A stretch of DNA of 15,749 bases from Holosporaceae bacterium (GTDB taxonomy: Bacteria > Pseudomonadota > Alphaproteobacteria > UBA3830): assembly GCA_031284345.1 (NCBI GenBank), contig JAITAC010000026.1, positions 1 through 15,749 of the forward strand, given 5' to 3'. Position numbers and translations under genes: made by a program. The notes beneath the pieces are model-generated. The model ran no database searches. It saw nothing but the letters and a program-made list of their open reading frames with translations, and had not been told where the DNA came from. Of this stretch, positions 7,514-14,589 are shown piece after piece. Within the stretch, counting starts at the first letter, position 1. Every line of letters starts with the position of its first letter.

Positions 7514-8283
7514 CGCTATTGCACTCGATTATTTTGGGAATTATTCAGGGAATAACGGAATTTTTTCCGGTAAGTTCGTCGGCGCATCTTATGCTGACGT
7601 CGAAACTCATGGGATTGCCGGCGCAGCGCTATGCCTTTGACGTGTGTTTGAATCTTGGAACGCTTTTGGCGACGCTTGTTTTTTTTCGCAAAGATCTGGA
7701 AGGGCTACTGTGCGGATTTCTTAATTTTTCCCACAAGGACCGGGAATTTTTTCACCTCTGGTTGTTTTCCAGTCTTCCGATAATTGGCATATTTTTCATT
7801 GCGGATTTATTTTTCGACATAAATTTTAAGTCGCCGATTTTATTGGCGTCTGCCCTGATAGTGTTTGGGGTAATTTTATTTTTGTGTGATTTGTGTCCTG
7901 TGGGAAAAAAATCTCTATCCCTGAAGGAGGGGGTTTTGATTGGATTCGCCCAATGCTTTGCGCTGATTCCGGGCGTCAGTCGACTTGGGGCCGGCATATC
8001 TGTGATGAGGTATCTGAATTATTCTCGTCTCGAGAGCTTTCGTTTTTCGATGCTGCTTTCCATAGCGCCGGTTTCCGGAGCGTTATTTCTGACGTTTTTG
8101 AAAATTATTTCCGGAAAGATAATGATTGAAAATTGGAATTTCCTCCTGCTGGGATGTCTGTTTTCATTCTGCTTTGGACTACTGACGCTGCGCATGATGA
8201 CGCATTTCCTGCAAAAATATACGCTACTGCCGCTGGTGATTTACCGAATAATTTTCGGCCTACTGATCCTGACGTATTTTTGA
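7510..8283 (+). CDS. uppP: Undecaprenyl-diphosphatase
   Basis: UppP (BacA) dephosphorylates undecaprenyl pyrophosphate so that the lipid carrier for peptidoglycan can be reused; it is an integral inner-membrane enzyme. The first signature is at about 10-27 (G-I-I-Q-G-I-T-E-F-F-P-V-S-S-S-A-H), with Glu17 and His26 as likely catalytic residues. The second is P-G-V-S-R-L-G at 154-160, which supplies the key Arg158; Leu at 159 replaces the more common Ser. Around seven hydrophobic segments are visible in the 257 residues, a normal length. The ATGA overlap with xseA suggests translational coupling. Its presence supports a cell that still makes peptidoglycan or another undecaprenyl-linked polymer. 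Confidence 0.93.
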   Translation: MTLLHSIILGIIQGITEFFPVSSSAHLMLTSKLMGLPAQRYAFDVCLNLGTLLATLVFFRKDLEGLLCGFLNFSHKDREFFHLWLFSSLPIIGIFFIADLFFDINFKSPILLASALIVFGVILFLCDLCPVGKKSLSLKEGVLIGFAQCFALIPGVSRLGAGISVMRYLNYSRLESFRFSMLLSIAPVSGALFLTFLKIISGKIMIENWNFLLLGCLFSFCFGLLTLRMMTHFLQKYTLLPLVIYRIIFGLLILTYF

Positions 8284-8294
8284 AGAGGGGCTCT

Positions 8295-9548
8295 ATGACT
8301 CCACAGATATTTGACTACGACTCGCTAATAAAATATTTGGAAAAACAAGACCGCTCCCACTATGGAGAAGATCTTGAAAACATGTTGCGTGTTCTGGAGT
8401 TGGAAATAGATTCGGCGAAAGTGATCGTTGTCGCCGGAACCAACGGCAAGGGAACTACCTGCGCAGTTCTGCAGACTCTGCTGCGGGAAGCCGGAAAAAA
8501 TGTCGGATTTTTTTCTTCTCCGCATCTGGAAAAAATAAACGAACGCATAAAATTCAATTACCGCGATATAGATGATAAAGAATTTGTCGATATATTTTGC
8601 CGGGTAAACAAATTAATTCATAGCTACGATCCCAGTTATTTTGAGTATCTTACTTTTATGGCCGCCGATTATTTTTTTCGCCACCATAAAAATGACATTG
8701 ATTTCGCAATTTTTGAGGTTGGAGTCGGCGGAACATTGGACTCCACCAACGTTATTCCCCACGATACTAGTGCCATTACGAAAATCGGCATGGATCATAT
8801 GGATATTCTGGGAGATTCACTGGAAAAAATCGCCCGCAATAAATTCGGCATAATTCAGCCAAATAATTGTGTATTTCATGCGAAATTCCCAGATGAAATT
8901 GCTCGTTTGGCAGATTGCTACGCCGCTGCAGAGTCAGCGCAGTTTATCGAGGCACAGGAGTGTTCTCTGCGCGTCGATTTTTCCGGGAAGTATCCGACGT
9001 TTTTCATCGCCGGTCCCTGGGGCGAATTCCCATTGCCGCTGCCGGGCAAAAGAGCTATGGAAAATACGGCGTTGGCCATGACAATCTTCGCAAACATCGT
9101 TCCCAACGCAGAAAAATATATGTACGCCGTAGAAAAAACCTACTGGCCCGGAAGAATGGAAAAAATTTCCCATTCAAATCGAGAAATATTTTTTTCCGGA
9201 GATCATAATGTTCAGGGAATAGATAGTCTCTTGGAATTGCTTTCGTATTATATGCTTGGCAGAAATAATGTGCGTTTCGTCGTCGGTATATGCCGGGATA
9301 AGGAACACCGTCTAATGCTGCAGAAATTGGCTGATTTTCCCAACTCGAAATTATACCTGACAGAAACTCCAATAAAAACACTGAAAATCCAGGAATACGA
9401 TCAATGTTCTCGGGAAATGGCGGTCCGGGTAGATTCCGATGCAAAGTCCGCTCTGGCTGCGGCAATGGCGGACGCTCAGCCGAACGATCTTATCATTGTC
9501 ACCGGATCACTCTATCTGGTGGGATTTCTTAGATCGAGCCTTTTTTAA
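8295..9548 (+). CDS. folC: Folylpolyglutamate synthase / dihydrofolate synthase FolC, with unusual motifs
   Basis: FolC belongs to the Mur-ligase-like family and adds glutamate to dihydropteroate or to folates. The P-loop G-T-N-G-K-G-T is at residues 48-54, H-P-like S-S-P-H-L at 74-78, E-V-G-V-G-G-T-L-D at 141-149, I-G-M-D-H at 164-168, Lys183 (the position of the carbamylated lysine) and P-G-R-M-E at 285-289. Two deviations stand out: Thr147 where G-G-R-L-D is usual, and S-G-D-H-N at 301-305 in place of D-G-A-H-N. The length of 417 residues is normal and no frameshift is visible. ATG 8295 has AGAGGGG just upstream; a longer frame starting inside uppP is not credible. It lies 11 bases after uppP and ends the cluster. 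Whether it has one or both FolC activities cannot be told. Confidence 0.88.
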   Translation: MTPQIFDYDSLIKYLEKQDRSHYGEDLENMLRVLELEIDSAKVIVVAGTNGKGTTCAVLQTLLREAGKNVGFFSSPHLEKINERIKFNYRDIDDKEFVDIFCRVNKLIHSYDPSYFEYLTFMAADYFFRHHKNDIDFAIFEVGVGGTLDSTNVIPHDTSAITKIGMDHMDILGDSLEKIARNKFGIIQPNNCVFHAKFPDEIARLADCYAAAESAQFIEAQECSLRVDFSGKYPTFFIAGPWGEFPLPLPGKRAMENTALAMTIFANIVPNAEKYMYAVEKTYWPGRMEKISHSNREIFFSGDHNVQGIDSLLELLSYYMLGRNNVRFVVGICRDKEHRLMLQKLADFPNSKLYLTETPIKTLKIQEYDQCSREMAVRVDSDAKSALAAAMADAQPNDLIIVTGSLYLVGFLRSSLF

Positions 9549-9551
9549 AAA

Positions 9552-9588
9552 ATATCACATTTTTTTTTGATATATTAAACTTTTTTTT
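9552..9588 (+). terminator. A/T-rich terminator of the gene cluster
   Basis: ATATCA (9552-9557) and TGATAT (9568-9573) flank a T-rich loop and are followed seven bases later by eight T (9581-9588). The stem is weak, but its place directly after folC and before a gene with its own leader fits an intrinsic terminator. Confidence 0.4.
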
Positions 9589-9684
9589 ACCCTCAGACAC
9601 GTACAATGTATATGGAAATTGTTACATAATGGGACAGTCTCAAACAGGGAAAAATGGTCTTATACGTAATTATAGGGGAGAGTT

Positions 9685-10863
9685 ATGAAAAAAAATACGT
9701 TTATAAAAGTTGTGGCGTTGGTTTTGTCTTCCGGCTTAATGTGTAGCTCCTATGGCGAGAATTCTGCCGAAGCACACGTCGCTGAACAAGATATTGCTAA
9801 CGAGAATAACGAATCTGCTGAAGCCGTCGTTGAAGATGGATCTGAAAAAACAGAAAAAAAACAGGAGCCCATATCACAAAAGAAAACTCCAGACGCATTG
9901 GAAGCTATTCTAACGCAAATGGAAAACACGACAATATCTGAAAAAGAAAAACCAGGCTTGGGAAGTGGAAAAAGCGACAACGCTTCCGCCGGATTAAACG
10001 CTAGATTCGATCATGGGCGAGCACCAATATTTAAAAATTTGAGCTTGGATGCGGAAGCATTAATTGCGGCCATCAAAAAAAACAATCTTCCTTTTCTAGA
10101 AGATGATTCCAGAAAGGCCCTAAATGAGTATTTAACTCTTTTCCTGAATATATTTAAGTACTCTACCCATCACCAGAGAGTAAAAATTAATGACACCTGG
10201 AAAAAAATAAATGCTTATGAAAAAAAATATGCGCAGGTTGTTCCGGCAACCATAGAAAAAACACTAAATCTGCTTAATGCCGATAAAACAGTGGTAAGCA
10301 ATTTTACTCAGATGGTACATCAGCATACAATGACCATAAAACAACTATTGGAAAAAATTCAGAAAAACGTAGAGTCCGTAAAAAGTCTCCTGGATAAGAT
10401 AATTGAAAAAGAAAAATCAGCGGATAATATTAGCGATGACCTAGTCTCATTGGCCACTAAAAGCACTGATCAACATAATAATATCGTAGAATTGCAACAA
10501 AGTCTGCTAAACAAAAAATTAAATCAAGAAAAAAATAAAGATACCCTGCGGAAAAATTCCCAAAAGAGAGTAGCTATAAAAAAATCTGTACAAGATACTG
10601 CGAAGGATCTAACAGCTATTCTGGGAAGCTTGAAAAAGATAAGCGAAAAAGTTGAAGCTGTACTTTACATGGCAGAAAAACAACAGAAGCTAGCCAATAC
10701 GCCAAAATATTCTCATATTAGTCCTGAAGGACGAGAGGTCGCCGATAACGTAACGGCTGCGCTGAAGAAATATAAGACGCTAGTGGATACGATGCTTTCT
10801 TCATTTCAGCTAATTTTTGAAGCTTCCGCAATTAAAGAGAATAAGGAATTAAGTAAAGAGTAA
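9685..10863 (+). CDS. Unknown exported coiled-coil protein
   Basis: I do not recognise this 392-residue protein. Residues 1-24 form a signal peptide (M-K-K then a hydrophobic core, with likely cleavage after S-S-Y-G). Residues 25-110 are low-complexity, rich in Glu, Ala, Ser and Lys, and look disordered. From about 120 to 385 the sequence is almost entirely helical in character, with heptad-like spacing between 215 and 335, and has no Cys beyond C20 in the signal region. No catalytic motif is visible. The start has an excellent GGGGAG binding site four bases upstream and a leader of about 135 bases, so it is probably a single-gene unit. It is convergent with hisS. It could be an envelope structural or secreted factor; no function can be assigned. 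Confidence 0.75.
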   Translation: MKKNTFIKVVALVLSSGLMCSSYGENSAEAHVAEQDIANENNESAEAVVEDGSEKTEKKQEPISQKKTPDALEAILTQMENTTISEKEKPGLGSGKSDNASAGLNARFDHGRAPIFKNLSLDAEALIAAIKKNNLPFLEDDSRKALNEYLTLFLNIFKYSTHHQRVKINDTWKKINAYEKKYAQVVPATIEKTLNLLNADKTVVSNFTQMVHQHTMTIKQLLEKIQKNVESVKSLLDKIIEKEKSADNISDDLVSLATKSTDQHNNIVELQQSLLNKKLNQEKNKDTLRKNSQKRVAIKKSVQDTAKDLTAILGSLKKISEKVEAVLYMAEKQQKLANTPKYSHISPEGREVADNVTAALKKYKTLVDTMLSSFQLIFEASAIKENKELSKE

Positions 10864-10884
10864 ATTTTTGGTTCAAGGCTAAGG

Positions 10885-10907
10885 CTTGGAGAGATTCAAG
10901 ATTTTTT
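10885..10907 (+). terminator. Possible terminator of the coiled-coil gene
   Basis: A 4-bp stem CTTG/CAAG (10885-10900) with an 8-base loop is followed by six T at 10902-10907. It is weak, but lies 22 bases after the stop codon. The remainder of the 123-base gap to the hisS stop shows no T-run for the opposite strand. Confidence 0.25.
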
Positions 10908-10986
10908 GCGAGACGAGTGCCTTCTCTTCCGGACAAGACTCCTGCTATCGCCAATCCCTTCTTCCTAACGGAGAAGTGGATTGCGG

Positions 10987-12318
10987 TCAGGATTCGGAAA
11001 ATGCTCCCCAAATATCTTTTGTAATATGGTTTATATTTACGGTGATTTGTTTTTTAGTCCAAAGATTTCGCAGAATTACGATTCCATCCCGGAGTTCTTC
11101 GTCATTTGCGATTAGTGCGTAGCTAAAGCCGCGTCGATTGGCATAAGCCATTTGATTGCCGAGACTTTTATCCTGCAGATAGACTTCTGTTTTTACGCCG
11201 ATGTTTCTGAAGTCGTCGGCAATTTTCAAGTAACTGCTGAGGAATTCTCGATTCTGCACCGTGACCAGCAGTTCTGCGGGCGTTGCTTTGTCACAGGACA
11301 GGAGTCCTTTTTCGAACAATTTTGGCACCAGTCTAGATACTCCAATGGAGGCACCAACTCCGGGAAATTTTTTATTGGAGGAGAGTATGGACGTCAAATT
11401 ATCATATCTGCCACCTCCGGCAATGCTGCCCAGATCCTCCATTTCATTGACGGTAGTTTCAAAAACGGTTCCGGTATAATAATTGAGACCGCGCGCTAAT
11501 TTTACAGAAATTTTGATGAATTTATCCTCCAATCCCCAGGATTTTAGCAGCTGAATGATTTCGTTTAGTTCTGATACTCCAAGGGAAAATTCTTCATTGT
11601 TCGCAATGGAGCGCAGCCACGGAATTGTGTCCGACGGGTCCGAATATTTTTCGCCGTTGCCCATGAAGTCCAGCAGCGCACCAATGCCTTCCGCTGACAT
11701 TCCTATCGTTTCAAGAGATCCAGTGAATTCGTTGGGGGATATTTTTTCAGACTTATCAATAATTCTTACTACTTCCGGCACAATTTTTTCTGAAATAATA
11801 TTTTTCAGGAAACCGCAGAGGATTTTTCTATTGTTTATTTGAGTGACGAAATCTGGAACTCCAATGGATTTCAACGTTTTAGCTATGAGATACACGATTT
11901 CAGCATCGTGTGCCAACGCCAGCTCTCCGTTACCGATAATGTCTATGTCGCATTGATAGAATTGCCGATATCTTCCGGACTGAGGGCGTTCTCCTCTCCA
12001 CACCGGCGATATTTGGTAACGTCTGTGGGGAAATATCAGCTGGCCGCTTTTGGATACCACGTAGCGGGCAAAAGGCACAGTTAGATCGAAGCGGAGTCCA
12101 AGATTCTTTTGGCCATTTTCATCTCCAACTCGATAGATACCGTAGATTTCGTTATCGTTGCCCTTTGCCAGCAACGTGCTTAGGCGCTCAACAGCGGGAG
12201 TGTCCATGGGAATGAATCCGAACATCTCAAATTGAAGCTGGATTTTATTCAGAATTTTATTAAATGCGATTTGTTCCTGGGGTAAAAATTCTGGAAATCC
12301 TGAAATATCACTGCTCAT
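10987..12318 (-). CDS. hisS: Histidyl-tRNA synthetase
   Basis: A class II aminoacyl-tRNA synthetase of 443 residues that charges tRNA(His). L-R-F-D-L-T-V-P-F-A-R (75-85) and motif 2, with Arg108 and the G-R-Y-R-Q-F-Y-Q-C-D loop (115-124), form the ATP and acceptor-end site. A-R-G-L-N-Y-Y-T-G (275-283) is the histidine-binding HisA motif, with Asn where many bacterial enzymes have Asp. G-G-G-R-Y-D (301-306) and G-A-S-I-G-V-S-R-L (322-330, motif 3) follow. The anticodon-binding domain covers about 347-435. The start has AAGAGA about six bases upstream on the - strand. It is divergent from the ATP synthase genes and convergent with the coiled-coil gene. Motif wording recalls the Bacteroidetes-type enzyme rather than the Caulobacter type; that is from memory. 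Confidence 0.95.
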   Translation of the reverse strand: MSSDISGFPEFLPQEQIAFNKILNKIQLQFEMFGFIPMDTPAVERLSTLLAKGNDNEIYGIYRVGDENGQKNLGLRFDLTVPFARYVVSKSGQLIFPHRRYQISPVWRGERPQSGRYRQFYQCDIDIIGNGELALAHDAEIVYLIAKTLKSIGVPDFVTQINNRKILCGFLKNIISEKIVPEVVRIIDKSEKISPNEFTGSLETIGMSAEGIGALLDFMGNGEKYSDPSDTIPWLRSIANNEEFSLGVSELNEIIQLLKSWGLEDKFIKISVKLARGLNYYTGTVFETTVNEMEDLGSIAGGGRYDNLTSILSSNKKFPGVGASIGVSRLVPKLFEKGLLSCDKATPAELLVTVQNREFLSSYLKIADDFRNIGVKTEVYLQDKSLGNQMAYANRRGFSYALIANDEELRDGIVILRNLWTKKQITVNINHITKDIWGAFSES

Positions 12319-12351
12319 GGCGTTTCTCTTTCAAATTTTACGCGTTTTTCT

Positions 12352-12516
12352 ATGCGAGATAACTATAGTATAAAAGCTCTGAAATTACAAATCCAAGCGC
12401 TGACCAGCCCGCGAATTCTGGAATCCTTGGAAATTATTGAAACTCGAGAATTTCTGGTACCTAAATATCTTCGGGAATACTCGTATCGAAAAAAATCTCA
12501 GATCTCAGCGCCTTAG
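12352..12516 (+). CDS. Possible 54-residue small protein
   Basis: An ATG at 12352 opens 54 codons ending with TAG at 12514-12516. The predicted peptide is basic, with charged helix-like stretches (E-S-L-E-I-I-E-T-R-E, then P-K-Y-L-R-E-Y-S-Y-R-K-K) and no membrane segment. Codons such as CTG, CGG, GCG and CGA resemble those of neighbouring real genes. Against it, no Shine-Dalgarno is visible before the ATG, an open frame of this size can arise by chance, and the likely hisS promoter lies inside it on the other strand. A T-rich inverted repeat directly after the stop could terminate it. It may instead be the remnant of a longer gene. Confidence 0.3.
   Translation: MRDNYSIKALKLQIQALTSPRILESLEIIETREFLVPKYLREYSYRKKSQISAP
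12367..12396 (-). promoter_or_regulatory. Probable hisS promoter
   Basis: Read on the - strand, TTGGAT (12396-12391) and TATACT (12372-12367) are 18 bases apart and lie about 50 bases before the hisS start codon. The -35 hexamer is identical to that of the promoter-like copy at 207-212. Confidence 0.5.
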
Positions 12517-12540
12517 TTTTTTTCGATTAGTTTTTTTCGA
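12486..12540. repeat. Tandem 14-bp repeat with matching inverted copy
   Basis: TTAGTTTTTTTCGA occurs twice head to tail (12513-12526 and 12527-12540). The ten bases TCGAAAAAAA at 12486-12495 are the perfect inverse of TTTTTTTCGA in either copy. A stem of 10 bp with a 21-base loop (12496-12516) can form with the first copy, followed by a second T7 run, so it could act as a + strand terminator after the small ORF. Confidence 0.6.
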
Positions 12541-12550
12541 AATGACTGAA

Positions 12551-12578
12551 TTGCTAATTACCGTCATTTGTATAATAA
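12551..12578 (+). promoter_or_regulatory. Probable promoter of the Fo ATP synthase genes
   Basis: TTGCTA (12551-12556) and TAATAA (12573-12578) are 16 bases apart, with an overlapping perfect TATAAT at 12571-12576 that would give a shorter 14-base spacing. It lies about 45-70 bases upstream of the atpB start and just after the T-rich repeat. Confidence 0.4.
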
Positions 12579-12622
12579 TAGCACTATCATAAGCGGCGTT
12601 TTACGAGGGACATGGTTGATTT

Positions 12623-13345
12623 ATGCTAGATCCACTACATCAATTTATAATCAAACCGATTTTTAACATAAAAATCGCTGGAGTTGACTTATCATTTACG
12701 AATTCATCGTTTGCCGTTTTGGTGGCGGTCATTATGATTTATCTGTTGTTTTCGATCAGCATCAAGGGCAAAAAAATGATTCCGGATCGAATGCAGGCAC
12801 TTAGCGAGATAGCCTACTACTTTATTGCCGGTCTGATAGATGAAAATATTGGTTCCAAAGGACAAAAATATTTTCCCTTTGTTTTTTCCATATTTCTTTT
12901 TATATTATTTGGCAATTTGGTCGGAATGATTCCCTACATGTTTACCTATACCAGTCATATAATTGTTACGTTTACGCTGGCAATGATTGTGTTCTTATTC
13001 GTGACAATTTTGGGGTTTGTGAGACATGGTCTGAAATTTTTTAGGATTCTCGCGCCGGAAGGAGTGCCGACGCTTTTGCTGCCGCTGTTGGTTCCCGTCG
13101 AGCTTATTTCGTATTTGTCGAGACCCATCAGCTTATCGATACGACTCTTTGCCAATATGATGGCAGGTCACACCATGATGAAGGTTTTTGCGGGCTTTGC
13201 AGTGATGCTCGGAATGTATGGCGTTGCTCCAATCGCGGTAAATGCTGTCCTAACGGGATTTGAAATCGCCATATCCATGCTCCAGGCCTACATTTTCACA
13301 ATACTGACTTGTGTATATCTGAATGATGCTGTATATTTACACTAA
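12623..13345 (+). CDS. atpB: ATP synthase Fo subunit a
   Basis: Subunit a forms the two proton half-channels next to the c-ring in the inner membrane. The 240-residue protein has about five to six hydrophobic segments. The essential Arg is Arg174 in S-L-S-I-R-L-F-A-N-M-M-A-G-H (170-183), and the final helix carries Glu214 and Gln221 in the usual E-x(6)-Q spacing. G-N-L-V-G-M-I-P (97-104) is also typical. An in-frame stop sits two codons before ATG 12623, which fixes the start; GAGGGA is 12 bases upstream, further than optimal. No atpI gene precedes it. It opens the a-c-b'-b cluster typical of Alphaproteobacteria, whose F1 genes are normally elsewhere. Confidence 0.96.
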   Translation: MLDPLHQFIIKPIFNIKIAGVDLSFTNSSFAVLVAVIMIYLLFSISIKGKKMIPDRMQALSEIAYYFIAGLIDENIGSKGQKYFPFVFSIFLFILFGNLVGMIPYMFTYTSHIIVTFTLAMIVFLFVTILGFVRHGLKFFRILAPEGVPTLLLPLLVPVELISYLSRPISLSIRLFANMMAGHTMMKVFAGFAVMLGMYGVAPIAVNAVLTGFEIAISMLQAYIFTILTCVYLNDAVYLH

Positions 13346-13368
13346 TGTGTTTCAATGGAGAGAATAAT

Positions 13369-13599
13369 ATGTCACCGGAAATAGCTCGTATGTTTGGCGC
13401 CGCCATAGCCGCGTTAGCTCTGTATGGAATTGGGCAAGCCATGGGAAAATTGTTTGGCACCTGGATTGAATCCGTGTCAAGAAATCCCGAGTCAAGAGAC
13501 AAAGTTAATATGACAGGTTTTATAGGATGCGCACTGACAGAATCCATAGCGCTATTTGTACTTCTCATAGCTCTATCGATTTTATTCAAGCCCGCTTGA
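13369..13599 (+). CDS. atpE: ATP synthase Fo subunit c
   Basis: The proteolipid whose ring rotates in the membrane. It is a 76-residue hairpin of two helices joined by the polar loop R38-N39-P40, with the ion-binding Glu58 in A-L-T-E-S, exactly 20 residues after Arg38 as in E. coli. ATG 13369 has GGAGAG six bases upstream; a longer frame from 13345, directly at the atpB stop, would add eight residues without support. Helix 1 is poor in Gly compared with the usual alternating Gly pattern: Gly20, Gly26 and Gly30 remain at E. coli positions 23, 29 and 33, but the Gly27 position is Ala24. Ser59 follows the key Glu. An A/T-only hairpin follows the stop. Confidence 0.95.
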   Translation: MSPEIARMFGAAIAALALYGIGQAMGKLFGTWIESVSRNPESRDKVNMTGFIGCALTESIALFVLLIALSILFKPA

Positions 13600-13615
13600 T
13601 TTTTTTATAAAAAAT
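13599..13615 (+). promoter_or_regulatory. A/T hairpin between atpE and the b' gene
   Basis: ATTTTTT (13599-13605) and AAAAAAT (13609-13615) form a perfect 7-bp inverted repeat directly after the atpE stop. It has no T-run after it, so it is not a standard terminator; it could influence mRNA stability or the expression ratio between c and b'. A/T-only stems are weak. Confidence 0.3.
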
Positions 13616-13631
13616 AATTCATGGTGATGCA

Positions 13632-14111
13632 TTGCCACAATTAGCAATAGAAACTTACGCTTCGCAGATTTTCTGGGTACTTATCGGTTTTCTGGTGGTT
13701 TATCTTTTTATATCGACGGTGGTGACTCCAAGCCTGGAGGAAACTCTGGGCAATCGGATGCAGCACGTGGATAACCTCGTGAAAACCGCTGCCAAACTTA
13801 AAAATGAAGCAGAAGCCCTGGAAAAAGAAGCCGGCAACGCTCTGGAAAATGCTTTTTTGGAATCCTATAAAGCCGAATCGGAACTGGTGTCGTTGTTTCG
13901 GGAGAAGAGCATTCGGGAAAAAAGCAATTTGCATGAAATGTTTTCTCGGGAATCCAAATTAAAATCGGCAACGCTGGCCGCTTCTGCGGAAAAAGCATTC
14001 CAGGAGGTGGCTGCTAGCATCGAAGATACTCTATTGGAAGCAGCTTTGGAAAAAATATCTTCTTCCGTTTCCATGGTGAAAACTAAAGAGGCTCCAAACC
14101 GAAAACTGTAA
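13632..14111 (+). CDS. atpF': ATP synthase Fo subunit b'
   Basis: Subunit b' pairs with b as the peripheral stalk that holds F1 against rotation. The N-terminus M-P-Q-L followed by A-S-Q-I-F-W fits the alphaproteobacterial b' consensus. One membrane helix (about 12-32) precedes a long charged coiled coil (about 45-140), and the 159 residues are of usual size. The start is TTG 13632: no in-frame ATG or GTG lies nearby, GGTGA is four bases upstream, and the encoded M-P-Q-L matches the family. It lies 32 bases after atpE and four bases before atpF. Confidence 0.9.
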   Translation: MPQLAIETYASQIFWVLIGFLVVYLFISTVVTPSLEETLGNRMQHVDNLVKTAAKLKNEAEALEKEAGNALENAFLESYKAESELVSLFREKSIREKSNLHEMFSRESKLKSATLAASAEKAFQEVAASIEDTLLEAALEKISSSVSMVKTKEAPNRKL

Positions 14112-14115
14112 AAAC

Positions 14116-14589
14116 ATGACTCCTGAATTAACCATACTCATATCATTTTTAGGATTTGCTTGGATATTTTGGAAAAAGATCTATCCGCTGCTGGCAAAAA
14201 AACTAGATGAGCACATCGAAACGGTCAAAAAGAAAATCGCTGACGCCGAGGTACTCCGAGACGAGGCCTATGCGGCCCTAAAGCAGGCTCAGCTAAAAAA
14301 AACCGAGACCGAGGCTGAAATAGAAGCTCATAAGCTTAAAACTGAGCAGAAAATTAAATCGCTATACGAAGAAAATGCAAGATTAATGCGGAATACCGTG
14401 GAAAGATATGAAGCGTCCGTAAAAACTCAGTTGGAGGCAGAAATCGCTAAACAAAAAAACCAACTGATTGAAAAATTGTCAGATATTCTGATTGAAAAGC
14501 TAGTGGAAAAAATCAACAGCGGCGATTGCTCGCTGGACATTAATCTCAAGAAGAAAGATCTGAAAAAATTATTAGGATCGCAGGAATAG
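14116..14589 (+). CDS. atpF: ATP synthase Fo subunit b
   Basis: The second peripheral-stalk subunit, 157 residues. A short N-terminal membrane helix (about 5-19, ending F-W-K-K-I-Y-P) leads to a very polar Lys/Glu-rich coiled coil from about 28 to 135, as expected for b. It starts four bases after the b' stop, without a strong ribosome binding site, so translation is probably coupled. It ends the Fo cluster; the F1 genes atpHAGDC do not follow. Confidence 0.92.
   Translation: MTPELTILISFLGFAWIFWKKIYPLLAKKLDEHIETVKKKIADAEVLRDEAYAALKQAQLKKTETEAEIEAHKLKTEQKIKSLYEENARLMRNTVERYEASVKTQLEAEIAKQKNQLIEKLSDILIEKLVEKINSGDCSLDINLKKKDLKKLLGSQE

Noticed and set aside
8133..8294. Extension of folC upstream to 8133
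   Set aside because: This would lie inside uppP in another frame. The ATG at 8295 with AGAGGGG directly upstream gives a standard FolC N-terminus.
10886..11122. 78-codon + strand frame at the hisS 3' end
   Set aside because: Most of it is antisense to hisS and it starts with TTG without a binding site.
13369..13599. Sodium-type c-ring signature (Gln in helix 1, Glu-Ser in helix 2)
   Set aside because: Counting from the conserved loop Arg, the Gln is at -15, whereas the sodium-ligand Gln of Ilyobacter is at -13, where this protein has Met.
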